A stretch of 64,000 bases of DNA from Alteribacter populi (GCF_002352765.1 NZ_KZ293963.1:4180559-4244558); one strand, 5' to 3'. Shown: positions 1 to 8,425, counted from the stretch's first letter. The notes: generated by a model not told the origin, from the sequence alone. Translations and numbers: made by a program.

Positions 1-552
1 GCCTATTTGTTCCGAAGAGACGGGACAATCGAAAAGCAATATAAAATTCATATTACCCCAAATGAGCGCAAGTTTTGGGGGATACGTGGCGGAGATAAAG
101 TCGAAGTGTTTGATACCGACTGTGGTAAAATTGCAATTCAAATTTGTTATGATATTGAATTTCCTGAGCTTGGGCGCATCGCTACTGAAAAAGGTGCGAA
201 TATTATTTTCACTCCTTTCTGTACGGATGAACGTCAAGGCTACCTCCGCATTCGCTACTGTGCTCAGGCAAGAGCCGTGGAAAACCAAATTTACACAGTC
301 ATCAGTGGTACAGTGGGTAATTTGACACACGTAGAAAACATGGACATCCAATATGCCCAGTCAGGTATCTTCACACCATCGGACTTTGCATTCCCCCGGG
401 ACGGGATCGTTGGCGAGTGTCATCCGAATATTGAAACCGTTGTTGTTGGCGATGTTGATACAGAGCTTATCCGCCGCTCACGAAAGTCTGGAAACGTAAC
501 GCAATGGAAAGACCGTCGCAAAGACTTGTACGACATTAAATATGATTGTTAA
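1..552 (+). CDS. Carbon-nitrogen hydrolase (nitrilase superfamily), C-terminal part
   Basis: The reading frame is open from the first base, so the N-terminus lies outside the window. The visible 183 residues carry the nitrilase-superfamily Lys region (KIHITPNE, about residue 16) and the catalytic Cys in ICYDIEFPE (about residue 49), the nucleophile of these amide/nitrile hydrolases. The first catalytic Glu must lie upstream. The C-terminal sequence around VDTELIRRSR resembles Bacillus YhcX-type proteins, in which a GNAT domain precedes the hydrolase; whether that domain exists here cannot be seen. Substrate unknown. A terminator follows directly. Confidence 0.85.
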   Translation, partial: AYLFRRDGTIEKQYKIHITPNERKFWGIRGGDKVEVFDTDCGKIAIQICYDIEFPELGRIATEKGANIIFTPFCTDERQGYLRIRYCAQARAVENQIYTVISGTVGNLTHVENMDIQYAQSGIFTPSDFAFPRDGIVGECHPNIETVVVGDVDTELIRRSRKSGNVTQWKDRRKDLYDIKYDC

Positions 553-560
553 TACGCCCT

Positions 561-585
561 CCCCTCTTTTTGAAGAGGGGTTTTA
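561..585 (+). terminator. Intrinsic terminator of the carbon-nitrogen hydrolase gene
   Basis: CCCCTCTT / AAGAGGGG stem (561-568, 573-580) with a 4-base loop, followed by TTTTATT. Confidence 0.85.
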
Positions 586-686
586 TTGTTACTTTACGAA
601 AACAGCCTCCTTTAAAACGGTTTGTCTTCGGTGAAGTTTAACTGGAATGGATTTTGTCGATGCTGAAGTTGAAAGGGGAGACTACC

Positions 687-1151
687 ATGAGTGAAACAAC
701 GCCTCAAAAGCAAAGACTGCCAGCTTGGAGACTACCTACAGTCATTGCGATGGTTTTTTTGTGGATTACAACCGCATTTTTTCTTTGGTTGCCAGGCCAG
801 ATTGAAGTTGATGAAGCAACCGAGCCTGATTGGACTGTCCAGGTGTACACCCGGGAAAACCCATTAAGAGAAGGGGGCAGAATGACGCTGCAAGTTTTTG
901 TATATGATAAACCCTCAGGCGAACCGATCCGGGAAGCAAGTGTGACGTCCACTTTTTCGAATGAAGAAGTAATGACTCTTCATCATTTGGAAGCGGGTCT
1001 CTATGAAGGTGAAACCCGTGTAATGAATCAGCCTCTCATCTCAGGAGAGGTGAGAGTAAGTTACGATAATCAAGAAGCGACGAGATCATTTGAGTATCCG
1101 GTTGAACCCTTTGGTGATCAATGGACTTCTTTAGTCCATTCCTCATCGTAA
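687..1151 (+). CDS. Membrane-anchored FixH/YtkA-like protein, unknown role
   Basis: 154-residue protein with one N-terminal membrane segment (about residues 19-39) followed by an extracytoplasmic beta-rich domain (WTVQVYTRENPLREGG onward). The pattern resembles FixH/YtkA-like domains, but the match is by eye. The ATG at 687 is preferred over an in-frame ATG at 654 because AAAGGGGAG lies at suitable spacing before 687. Monocistronic, with a terminator about 55 bases downstream. Function not known. Confidence 0.7.
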   Translation: MSETTPQKQRLPAWRLPTVIAMVFLWITTAFFLWLPGQIEVDEATEPDWTVQVYTRENPLREGGRMTLQVFVYDKPSGEPIREASVTSTFSNEEVMTLHHLEAGLYEGETRVMNQPLISGEVRVSYDNQEATRSFEYPVEPFGDQWTSLVHSSS

Positions 1152-1206
1152 CTAAAATTAGGGGTCTTCAGTATGCCTTTAATCACCATACTTTATAAAC
1201 CGTAAT

Positions 1207-1241
1207 GCGGCTTCCAAAACAAGAGAAGCCGCTTTGTTTTT
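1207..1241 (+). terminator. Intrinsic terminator
   Basis: GCGGCTTC (1207-1214) pairs with GAAGCCGC (1225-1232), followed by TTTGTTTTT. Confidence 0.8.
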
Positions 1242-1366
1242 CCTCAATTTTCTAGTCTGGCACTCTCGTTAATATTTCACGTACCTTAAATAAGTTCTGT
1301 AATCAACACCTGTTTTGAACCATCAAAGTGGCCAATTGTAATAATTTCTTTTACAAAAGGAAAGCT

Positions 1367-1396
1367 TTTACACATCATAATAAAATGAGGTAAGAT
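1367..1396 (+). promoter_or_regulatory. Candidate sigma-A promoter of glpP
   Basis: TTTACA (1367-1372), 18-base spacer, TAAGAT (1391-1396), about 20 bases before the glpP start codon. Read by eye only. Confidence 0.5.
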
Positions 1397-1417
1397 TATA
1401 GAAATGGGGGTGCTGCA

Positions 1418-1981
1418 ATGAAAACGAATAAGCAAACACTTTTCCCAGCAATTCGCCAGTTAAAGGATTTTGATTGGGTATTGGATAGTCCTTATGAGAC
1501 AATCATTTTGCTGGAGAGCCACGTCGGTCAATTACGAAGCCTCGTTAGAACGGCAAAACAAGCAAACAAGAAGCTTTTTATTCATGCGGATTTAGTTCAT
1601 GGCTTGAAGAGTGATGATTATGGAGCTGATTTTTTATGTCAGGACATAAAAATAGATGGGCTGATTTCGACACGAAAGAACATGGTGTTAAAGGCAAAAA
1701 AACAAGGGATTTCAGCTATACAACGAATGTTTTTGCTCGATTCACTGGCACTTGAGACGAGCTTCCACAAAATTGAACAGACTGGACCTGATTATATTGA
1801 AGTGTTGCCCGGTGTTGTCCCTCACATGATTAGGGAAATTGCCGATCGAACACAAGTACCCATTATTGCAGGAGGACTCATTCGAACCGTTGACGACTTC
1901 AAAACAGCTCTTCAAGCAGGGGCATCTGCTGTAACGACATCCAATAAAGACATATGGAAACATAATCTATTATCAGGTTAA
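1418..1981 (+). CDS. glpP: Glycerol uptake operon antiterminator GlpP
   Basis: 187-residue protein matching the full length of GlpP. In Bacillus, GlpP binds glycerol-3-phosphate and then glp leader mRNA to prevent premature termination. Recognisable family signatures are HADLVHGLKSDDYGADFLC (about residues 52-70), a conserved ISTRKN segment, and the C-terminal PIIAGGLIRT segment of the TIM-barrel-like fold. The ATG at 1418 has GGGGGTG upstream. glpF, glpK and glpD are not adjacent, so it would act in trans on genes elsewhere. The promoter candidate at 1367-1396 suggests independent expression. Confidence 0.93.
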   Translation: MKTNKQTLFPAIRQLKDFDWVLDSPYETIILLESHVGQLRSLVRTAKQANKKLFIHADLVHGLKSDDYGADFLCQDIKIDGLISTRKNMVLKAKKQGISAIQRMFLLDSLALETSFHKIEQTGPDYIEVLPGVVPHMIREIADRTQVPIIAGGLIRTVDDFKTALQAGASAVTTSNKDIWKHNLLSG

Positions 1982-2109
1982 CACTAGAGTTCATAGGTAT
2001 CTATCGATTAGTGGAGGGCTTGCGACTTTAGGTTTCAAGTACCGATCGTTACTAGACTCAAGAATAGCACCGCGGGAAGAAAAAGTTCAACAATAATCCA
2101 TAGAGTAGC

Positions 2110-2138
2110 TTGGTTTTTTTTTTGCTGACTCGTATAAT
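2110..2138 (+). promoter_or_regulatory. Candidate sigma-A promoter of pgcA
   Basis: TTGGTT (2110-2115), 17-base spacer rich in T, perfect TATAAT (2133-2138). It lies about 90 bases before the pgcA ATG. Confidence 0.55.
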
Positions 2139-2154
2139 AAAAGGAACGTGTAAT

Positions 2155-2187
2155 CCTATCACGGCAGGATGATAGGGTTTTCTCTTT
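2155..2187 (+). promoter_or_regulatory. Terminator-like hairpin in the pgcA 5' untranslated region
   Basis: CCTATCA (2155-2161) pairs with TGATAGG (2170-2176), followed by the T-rich run GTTTTCTCTTT. It starts about 17 bases after the candidate -10 box and lies about 43 bases before the pgcA start, so it could be an attenuator or simply a stabilising 5' stem. Confidence 0.45.
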
Positions 2188-2229
2188 CAAAAAGAAAATT
2201 ATAAGAACAACGATTAAGAGGAGGAGCCT

Positions 2230-3966
2230 ATGAATTGGAGAGGGCAATTTGAACGTTGGAAGTCATTTGACTCCCTGCGACAGGATTTACGTGAAGAGCT
2301 AATTAAACATGAAAACGATGAAATGTACTTAGAGGACAGCTTTTATAAGAATCTTGAATTTGGTACTGGTGGAATGCGTGGTGAGATCGGTGCAGGTACG
2401 AATCGAATGAACATATATACGATTCGCAAAGCTGCTCAAGGGTTGGCTGAGTATATGAAAGCAGCGGGCGAAAAAGCACTGTCTCGGGGTGTGGTTATTG
2501 CTCACGATAACCGAAGATCATCTGATGAATTCGCATTGGAAGCGGCTTGTACTTTAGGGGCGAATGGTATTAAGACATATTTGTTTAAAGAGCTTCGCCC
2601 AACTCCTCAGCTTTCATTTGCAGTAAGACACTTACATACTCATACCGGAATAATGATTACAGCCAGTCATAACCCTCCTGAATACAATGGTTTTAAGGTT
2701 TATGGGGAAGACGGAGCACAAATGGTTCCGGAGGACGCTGACCGGTTGATCGAAATGGTGAATGCCGTTGAAAACGAATTGACCATTCAAACTGCTAAAA
2801 AAGAGGAGCTTATCAACCAGGGCTTACTCGAATATGTGCTTGATGAAATAGATGAGTCATACGGTAACGCCCTCACTTCTGTAACTGCTGACAAAGAGCT
2901 TGTAGCTTCTGTAGCGGATGATTTGTCCATTGTATTTACACCATTACACGGTGCGGCACAAAAACCGATGATGGACGGTTTTAAACGCGTAGGATTTAAA
3001 AATGTTCATTCTGTTTTGGAACAAGCCGTTCCAGATACGGAGTTTTCAGCTGTAACTTCACCGAACCCCGAAGAACATCGAGCCTTTGACAGGGCGATTT
3101 TACTAGGAGATAAACGGGATGCTGACTTGTTAATTGCTACTGATCCAGACGGAGATCGTGTCGGGGTAGCGGCTAAAAATAGCGAAGGTCAATTCACGGT
3201 GTTAACTGGTAATCAAACGGGTGCTCTTATGCTCGATTATTTACTAGGTAAGAAAAAAGAGACGAATAATCTTCCTGAAAATGGTATCGTTCTTAAAACG
3301 ATTGTTACCTCGGAAATGGGACGGCGAATTGCAGGAGAATTTGGCATTGAAACGTTAGATGTACTTACAGGCTTTAAATTTATAGGTGAAAAAATTCGTC
3401 AGTTTGAAGCAAGTAAGGAGCGTACTTATTTATTTGGTTATGAAGAAAGCTATGGTTATCTGATTGAACCCTTTGCTCGTGATAAAGATGCGATCCAATC
3501 GGCATTACTTGCTGCAGAGGTGGCAGGTTACTACAAAAAGCGTGGCATGACGCTTTATGACGGCCTTCTGGAGTTATATTCTCGATACGGCTACTACCTA
3601 GAAGACTTAGAATCGTTTGTATTTAAAGGGAAAAGCGGAGCTGAAACGATGTCACAAATGATGGAAGCTTTCCGAAAACAACCTTTGAAAGAGCAGGCTG
3701 GCCAAAAAGTAAAATGGATGGAAGATTATTTAGAAGGTACACGCGTGAATGTGCTGGACGGTAGCTCCGAAGCGATTGAGTTCCCATCTTCTAATGTAAT
3801 TAAAGTTGTTTTAGAAGATGGTTCTTGGTATTGTCTACGTCCGTCAGGAACAGAACCGAAAATCAAATGTTATTTTGGTGTTCGAAAGGACTCTCTAGAA
3901 GAGAGCAAAACACAATTGGAAAAGCTCAAAGATTCTGTACTACAAAAGGTGAATGAAATGTCCTAA
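2230..3966 (+). CDS. pgcA: Phosphoglucomutase (alpha-D-phosphohexomutase family)
   Basis: 578 residues, close to the 581 of B. subtilis PgcA, which interconverts glucose-6-phosphate and glucose-1-phosphate for UDP-glucose, teichoic acid and glycolipid synthesis. The four family landmarks are visible: the active-site phosphoserine loop TASHNPPEYNG, the metal-binding DPDGDR, the sugar-specificity loop with GYEESYGY, and the C-terminal phosphate-binding RPSGTEPKIK. The ATG at 2230 follows GAGGAGG. It sits alone between its own promoter candidate and a strong terminator. Confidence 0.95.
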   Translation: MNWRGQFERWKSFDSLRQDLREELIKHENDEMYLEDSFYKNLEFGTGGMRGEIGAGTNRMNIYTIRKAAQGLAEYMKAAGEKALSRGVVIAHDNRRSSDEFALEAACTLGANGIKTYLFKELRPTPQLSFAVRHLHTHTGIMITASHNPPEYNGFKVYGEDGAQMVPEDADRLIEMVNAVENELTIQTAKKEELINQGLLEYVLDEIDESYGNALTSVTADKELVASVADDLSIVFTPLHGAAQKPMMDGFKRVGFKNVHSVLEQAVPDTEFSAVTSPNPEEHRAFDRAILLGDKRDADLLIATDPDGDRVGVAAKNSEGQFTVLTGNQTGALMLDYLLGKKKETNNLPENGIVLKTIVTSEMGRRIAGEFGIETLDVLTGFKFIGEKIRQFEASKERTYLFGYEESYGYLIEPFARDKDAIQSALLAAEVAGYYKKRGMTLYDGLLELYSRYGYYLEDLESFVFKGKSGAETMSQMMEAFRKQPLKEQAGQKVKWMEDYLEGTRVNVLDGSSEAIEFPSSNVIKVVLEDGSWYCLRPSGTEPKIKCYFGVRKDSLEESKTQLEKLKDSVLQKVNEMS

Positions 3967-3976
3967 AAAGTACTAG

Positions 3977-4020
3977 GAAAAAAGCACGTTGTTCTCGGAC
4001 GATGTGCTTTTTTCTTTCTT
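3977..4020 (+). terminator. Intrinsic terminator of pgcA
   Basis: GAAAAAAGCAC (3977-3987) pairs with GTGCTTTTTTC (4004-4014), then T-rich sequence. Confidence 0.85.
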
Positions 4021-4220
4021 TTTTGTGTGACTTTATCTATAATTGAATTAACAAATTCTGTGATATTTGTCAGACAAGTTCTAACCTTTCGTATTTAAAA
4101 TATGGGACAAATAAAGAGAAACTCGAGTAATACAATGATAGTGAAAATGCTGCACGTAAAGCTTATTCTCATTTAGATAGTAAGTTTTTTAATGATTCTA
4201 AAGTTGGAGAAGTGAAAACC

Positions 4221-4412
4221 ATGGTACTTTTACACGACTTAAAACAATATGTGGAAGAAAAACGTCAACTTATGATCCGCTCTGCTAGTTTAAATGGATT
4301 CACGTCAGAGGAAACAGTGAGGTACAGTCAAGAGCTGGATGAGCTGTTAAATTCCTATCAACAATTAACCAACCGGCAAAACATAAACAAAAGCGTTGAG
4401 GAACAGGCATGA
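4221..4412 (+). CDS. Spo0E-like aspartyl-phosphate phosphatase
   Basis: A 63-residue helical-hairpin protein. The central SASLNGFTSEETVRYSQELDELL matches the Spo0E signature (small hydrophobic helix, then SxELD), the family that dephosphorylates Spo0A~P and delays sporulation. The ATG at 4221 is preferred over an in-frame GTG nine bases upstream because GGAG at about 4207-4210 is too close to the GTG. Monocistronic. Which phosphorelay step it targets cannot be told from sequence. Confidence 0.8.
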   Translation: MVLLHDLKQYVEEKRQLMIRSASLNGFTSEETVRYSQELDELLNSYQQLTNRQNINKSVEEQA

Positions 4413-4562
4413 GTTCATGAACTCGCTACCTTGAAACCTCGGCGCTTTTATCGATATGACTCAAAAGTATTGAAACGTGATACGGTGTTTAACTAAGGTA
4501 AGATGTGCAGTAAAATTGAGATGTGATGTGTTGTCGAGAAACTCACAGGAAGAGGTGCTTCG

Positions 4563-5165
4563 GTGACTAGAGATGAACATGTTAAGCGTGTTGATTTTGG
4601 CGGGGAACAGTGGAACAGCCGGACGTTTGAAAAGTGTTCGTTTGTTGAATGTAGCTTTAAAGGAGCTGACTTACAAGCAATTGAAACTGAACGATGTATA
4701 TTCGATCGTTGTGACTTTTCAGGTGCGAAATTAAATGATTCCAAGCACAGGGCTTCTGCTTTTATAAACTGCACATTTAGAGTAGCCAACTTATGGACAA
4801 CTTCTTTCCATCATTGTAAACTTACGGGGTCCACTTTTGAAGAAGCAACTTTAGTTGGAGTGACCATTGAGGAAGGGGATTGGTCCTATGTTAACTTTAG
4901 AATGCAAGACCTATCTAAACAGACCTTTCAACATACACAACTAAAAGAAACGGATTTCTACGGAGCTAACCTAAAGGGTGCAAACTTTTCAGGAGCTGAT
5001 ATGAAAGGCGCAAAGCTTATGAAAGCCCAGCTGGAAAATGCGAATTTAAGAGGTGCTCTCGTTGAAGCAATTAACTTTTCAGAGCTCTCACTTAAAGGTG
5101 TCCATCTCGATTGGCATCAAGCAGTTCTTGTTGCTGAAAGTTACGGAGCCAAAGTCGAAGCATAG
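4563..5165 (+). CDS. Pentapeptide-repeat protein
   Basis: 200 residues built of A(D/N)LxX repeats over almost the full length (for example GADLQ, GAKLN, VANLW, GANLKGANFSGADMKGAKL), which fold into a right-handed quadrilateral beta-helix. Some relatives (Qnr, MfpA) mimic DNA and protect gyrase, but many have no known role, so no function is assigned. Start GTG at 4563, preceded by GGAAGAGGTG. The centre (about residues 75-125) is less regular and may be the break between two helix coils. Confidence 0.85.
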   Translation: MTRDEHVKRVDFGGEQWNSRTFEKCSFVECSFKGADLQAIETERCIFDRCDFSGAKLNDSKHRASAFINCTFRVANLWTTSFHHCKLTGSTFEEATLVGVTIEEGDWSYVNFRMQDLSKQTFQHTQLKETDFYGANLKGANFSGADMKGAKLMKAQLENANLRGALVEAINFSELSLKGVHLDWHQAVLVAESYGAKVEA

Positions 5166-5292
5166 CGCTGGTGAGGGGTTAACCCGTGGAATAAACATCG
5201 TGATAATTATCAGAATTATCTAAAAATAATAGTTCCTTTTCTTGAAAAACTGTGTATAATAGTAAAAAGAAGAAGAAAGCGGTGATAACATA

Positions 5293-5430
5293 GTGGCCAT
5301 CATTTACATTTGTAAACAATGTAATGGTTCTGGTCAGGTTGAAAGGAAAATTTGGTTTTTGATGAGAAGGGTTCCCTGCCGCTATTGTGAAGGGAAAGGG
5401 AAGCAAAAAGTTACAAAAGAAGAAGTATGA
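5293..5430 (+). CDS. Small CxxCxGxG zinc-finger-like protein, 45 residues
   Basis: Short frame starting with GTG. The product contains CKQCNGSGQV (Cys at residues 7 and 10) and CRYCEGKGKQ (Cys at about 29 and 32), two CxxCxGxG motifs of the kind found in the DnaJ cysteine-rich domain and in tiny Bacillus proteins such as YuiA. It probably binds one zinc. The Shine-Dalgarno (AAAGCGG) is weak, which lowers confidence in the exact start. A terminator begins 7 bases after the stop, supporting a real transcription unit. Confidence 0.65.
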   Translation: MAIIYICKQCNGSGQVERKIWFLMRRVPCRYCEGKGKQKVTKEEV

Positions 5431-5436
5431 TAAGGT

Positions 5437-5468
5437 GTCTGCGCCATTCATAAGGTGCGGGCTTTTTG
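5437..5468 (+). terminator. Intrinsic terminator after the small zinc-finger gene
   Basis: GTCTGCGCC (5437-5445) pairs with GGTGCGGGC (5454-5462) with G-U pairs, followed by TTTTTG. Confidence 0.65.
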
Positions 5469-5521
5469 TTTGCGTTAAATCAAAGTGTGGAGATACGCCT
5501 TCAAAAGTAATATTTATCTCG

Positions 5522-5550
5522 CAAAAAAGGAAAGGCCACGGCCTTTCCTT
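5522..5550 (-). terminator. Intrinsic terminator of prfC
   Basis: Perfect 10-bp stem 5527-5536 / 5541-5550 with a 4-base loop; on the minus strand it is followed by TTTTTTGC. Confidence 0.85.
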
Positions 5551-5556
5551 ATCGGT

Positions 5557-7101
5557 TTATTCTAAAATTTCCCAACCAGTAGAGAGCTTTAAATCAGGGA
5601 ATTTATCTTGGAAGAACCGGAGAGCAAATTCATTTTCAAAGAGCAATACAGAGCGTTCCTGTTGATCTTTTACGAGCATTTTACGACTATCTGTCATATT
5701 GTCTGTCACTTCCCCGCCAGTAACCCAGCGCGCAAGTTCGTGCGTCATATGCTGAAACTCGATATCGACTTTGTACTCGTTTTTCATACGGTACTCAAAC
5801 ACTTGGAACTGAAGTTCACCGACAGCACCGATAATGTAGTCGTCAAAATATGGTGTACGGTAAAGCTGAATTGTTCCTTCTTGAACGAGCTGTTTCATCC
5901 CTTTATGGTATTGCTTATGCTTTAAGGCATTTTTTGCAGTGACTTTAGCGAATTTTTCCGGCGGGAATTGTGGCATTTCTTCATAGCGATAAGCTTCACT
6001 GCCACTAACAAGAGTATCTCCAACTTCGAAGTTTCCGGAATCATAAAGGCCGATAATATCACCTGGCATCGCATCATTTACAGTTTCGCGATCAGATGCG
6101 AAAAACGAGTGAGATTGAGAAAGCTTAATTTTTTTACCGGTACGGGAAAGCATGACTTCCATTCCCCGGTTAAATTTCCCTGAGCATACACGTAAAAAGG
6201 CGATTCGGTCTCGGTGATTTGGGTTCATGTTCGCTTGAATCTTGAAAATAAACCCAGTAAACGTCTCACTGTCAGGATCAATCAAGTCACCAGACGCTTT
6301 TCGTGGTTGAGGCGGAGCAGCAAGATGAACGAATTCATCTAGAAATGACTGTACACCAAAACTGGATAAGGCACTCCCAAAAAAGACTGGCGTTAGCTCT
6401 CCGTTACGGACTTTCTCCGTTGTAAACTCATTGCCGGCTTCATCTAAAAGCATGATGTCTTCTTCGAGTTTTTCTTTCTCGAAGTTTTCGAGTATCGTTT
6501 GTTCTTCGTAATCGACAGTGACACGCTCATGACTGGCATTGTGAACTTCGATTTTATTTTTCTCTCGACTGTAGATACCTTTGAGTGTTTTACCCATACC
6601 GATCGGCCAGTTCACTGGATACGTTTCCATTTCGAGAACTTCCTCGATTTCAGAAAGTAAATCTAAAGGTTCTTTTCCTTCTCGGTCCAGTTTATTAATA
6701 AATGTTAGGATTGGAATTCCCCGCATTTTACAGACCTTAAACAGTTTAAGAGTTTGTGCTTCGATTCCTTTTACGCTATCGATCACCATGACTGCAGTAT
6801 CTACAGCAGTCAACGTACGGTACGTATCTTCACTAAAGTCTTGGTGACCTGGGGTGTCCAATATATTGATTTGTACGTCGTTATAAATTAGCTGCATCAC
6901 ACTGGATGTAACGGAGATTCCCCGTTGCTTTTCAATTTCCATCCAGTCAGAAGTAGCGAATTTTCCGCTCTTCTTTCCTTTAACCGTCCCTGCATCACGG
7001 ATACTTCCACCTAGGAACAACACTTTTTCAGTGAGCGTTGTTTTACCAGCATCCGGGTGAGAGATGATTGCAAACGTTCGTCTTGGTAATTCGGTTGTCA
7101 T
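5557..7101 (-). CDS. prfC: Peptide chain release factor 3
   Basis: A translational GTPase of 514 residues, the RF3 length, that releases RF1/RF2 from the ribosome after peptide hydrolysis. Visible motifs: P-loop SHPDAGKTT, switch I KKSGKFATSDWMEIEKQRGISVTSS, DTPGHQDFSEDT, and NKLDRE. The RF3-specific MEIEKQRGIS and the lack of EF-G domain IV separate it from EF-G. The ATG at 7101 is preferred to one at 7107 because AGAAAGGG lies 8 bases before 7101 and only 2 before 7107. Monocistronic with its own terminator. Confidence 0.95.
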   Translation of the reverse strand: MTTELPRRTFAIISHPDAGKTTLTEKVLFLGGSIRDAGTVKGKKSGKFATSDWMEIEKQRGISVTSSVMQLIYNDVQINILDTPGHQDFSEDTYRTLTAVDTAVMVIDSVKGIEAQTLKLFKVCKMRGIPILTFINKLDREGKEPLDLLSEIEEVLEMETYPVNWPIGMGKTLKGIYSREKNKIEVHNASHERVTVDYEEQTILENFEKEKLEEDIMLLDEAGNEFTTEKVRNGELTPVFFGSALSSFGVQSFLDEFVHLAAPPQPRKASGDLIDPDSETFTGFIFKIQANMNPNHRDRIAFLRVCSGKFNRGMEVMLSRTGKKIKLSQSHSFFASDRETVNDAMPGDIIGLYDSGNFEVGDTLVSGSEAYRYEEMPQFPPEKFAKVTAKNALKHKQYHKGMKQLVQEGTIQLYRTPYFDDYIIGAVGELQFQVFEYRMKNEYKVDIEFQHMTHELARWVTGGEVTDNMTDSRKMLVKDQQERSVLLFENEFALRFFQDKFPDLKLSTGWEILE

Positions 7102-7247
7102 GTACATAACCCTTTCTCGAGCAAAAAATTAAAACTCCATTCCCTCATTATATACAACTTAGCCGGAAGAATCACTCTCAAAATGCATGGTTTTCCTTAC
7201 GAACGGGAAAATAATTCGTAAAGGCGCAGAAGGAGAGGAGAATCAAG

Positions 7248-7505
7248 ATGAAAAAAGAGAGCTTATGGTATCTCTTGATGTCGAGTATCTTTGGGATTGT
7301 AACCATTGCCAGTGTCATTTATGTGTTCGATTTAGCAGCTCAACGGGAGTTAAATTTCCCCAACCATTTATTGCTTATCGGTATTGGCTTGGGTATTTGG
7401 AGTATTTTTCTTTGGAGACGAAAATCGTATCCTTTTGCGTTTGTTTTAAGCTTATTTTCAGGGTATTCGTTACTGTTGGTCGTCTTTACGATGATGGCTA
7501 TGTAA
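7248..7505 (+). CDS. Small membrane protein, unknown function
   Basis: 85 residues with three predicted membrane segments (about 9-28, 41-54, 61-82). Good ribosome binding site (GGAGAGGAG) before ATG 7248. It shares size and topology with the next gene, and the two look like distant paralogues (both have W-R/K-rich loops after the second segment), suggesting an old tandem duplication. Not recognised as a named family. Confidence 0.65.
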   Translation: MKKESLWYLLMSSIFGIVTIASVIYVFDLAAQRELNFPNHLLLIGIGLGIWSIFLWRRKSYPFAFVLSLFSGYSLLLVVFTMMAM

Positions 7506-7529
7506 TAAATGACAACAGGAGTTCACAAC

Positions 7530-7781
7530 ATGAAAAAACGAGGATGGATTTGGCTTGTTAGCATACTATTAGTGCTGATCGGCGGTGTTCTTTTGTGGAA
7601 TACCGTTGAATCACCTACACTACTCTACTCATTGCCATATCACTTACTAATTATAGCTGCGATGTTTGCCGTCTGGGGTGTTTTTGAGTGGAAGCGAGAG
7701 AAAAGGAAGCTGGCTTATGTTTTTATCGGGTTAGCGGTATTTTCACTATCAGTGTTTTGCTTTACAACCCTTGTATTTTAG
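7530..7781 (+). CDS. Small membrane protein, probable paralogue of the preceding gene
   Basis: 83 residues with three predicted membrane segments and a VWGVFEWKREKRK loop that parallels IWSIFLWRRKSYP in the upstream protein. The ATG at 7530 follows AACAGGAG and is preferred to the upstream ATG at 7509, which has no ribosome binding site. 24 bases after the preceding stop, so probably co-transcribed. Function unknown. Confidence 0.65.
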   Translation: MKKRGWIWLVSILLVLIGGVLLWNTVESPTLLYSLPYHLLIIAAMFAVWGVFEWKREKRKLAYVFIGLAVFSLSVFCFTTLVF

Positions 7782-7855
7782 TGAGAAGCTGAGGAAACTT
7801 GCGGATTGAATTTTGAGGTAAAGCATTACTTTATGAAAGGCGGAGTCTTCGCAGT

Positions 7856-7897
7856 AAATATGGCATGGAGAAATTGTTCTCCATGCCATATTTTTAT
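7856..7897 (+). terminator. Intrinsic terminator of the small membrane protein pair
   Basis: Perfect 16-bp stem (7856-7871 / 7878-7893) with a 6-base loop, then TTTATATT. Confidence 0.85.
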
Positions 7898-7952
7898 ATT
7901 TTAACAAGCGCTTCGCTAATTACCTTATAATGCATTTTCCTAGAAAAAATAA

Positions 7953-7981
7953 TTGACTTCCAATCTCAATGAGTGTAGTAT
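7953..7981 (+). promoter_or_regulatory. Sigma-A promoter of the GntR/ABC operon
   Basis: TTGACT (7953-7958), exact 17-base spacer, TAGTAT (7976-7981). The operator-like inverted repeat begins 4 bases downstream. Confidence 0.75.
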
Positions 7982-7984
7982 ATT

Positions 7985-8008
7985 GGTTAATTAGTTGAGT
8001 AACTAACC
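7985..8008 (+). promoter_or_regulatory. Candidate GntR (YtrA-type) operator
   Basis: Imperfect inverted repeat: arms GGTTAATTAGTT and GAGTAACTAACC, 9 of 12 positions symmetric with the outer GGTTA/TAACC exact. It covers the expected transcription start, which fits autorepression by the GntR protein encoded next. Confidence 0.65.
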
Positions 8009-8050
8009 GATTAAGGGAAGCATAGAATGAAAGTAAAGTTGGTGATCAAT

Positions 8051-8425
8051 ATGAAAAAAGCATTAGACGAAAATCGTCCGATCTTCCACCAAATTAAAGA
8101 ATGGATTGAAGAAGACATTCTTGATGAGGAGTTGAAAGAGGGGGAGAGAATTCCTTCTACTAATGAACTTGCGAAATTTTACAGGATCAACCCAGCAACA
8201 GCTGGTAAGGGAGTTCAAGCACTTGTAGATGAAAAACTTATTTATAAGCAAAGGGGAATTGGCATGTTTGTGGCAGAAGGGGCAAAAAAGCTGCTAATGG
8301 AAAGGCGGAAACAAGAGTTTTTTGATGACTTTGTTAAACCGCTAGTAAAAGAAGCACACAGAATTGGGATGGAGCCTGAAGAGCTCACCGAGCTATTGTC
8401 AAAAGGAGTGAAGGAAAATGAGTGA
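8051..8425 (+). CDS. GntR-family regulator, YtrA subfamily
   Basis: 124-residue repressor: an N-terminal winged helix (ENRPIFHQIKEWIEEDIL ... IPSTNELAKFYRINPATAGKGVQALVDEKLIYKQRGIGMFV) and a short C-terminal helical tail, with no effector domain. That is the YtrA type, typically encoded first in operons for ABC exporters. The ATG at 8051 has GGTGATC close upstream; an ATG at 8027 with AAGGGA is a real alternative and would add 8 residues. It overlaps the ATPase gene by 8 bases. The inverted repeat at 7985-8008 is its likely operator. The inducer is unknown; cell-wall antibiotics induce some relatives. Confidence 0.85.
   Translation: MKKALDENRPIFHQIKEWIEEDILDEELKEGERIPSTNELAKFYRINPATAGKGVQALVDEKLIYKQRGIGMFVAEGAKKLLMERRKQEFFDDFVKPLVKEAHRIGMEPEELTELLSKGVKENE

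Noticed and set aside
2063..2078. T-box-like AGCACCGCGG after glpP
   Set aside because: The TGGNACCGCG core is not matched, there are no stem I or specifier features, and no amino acid gene follows.
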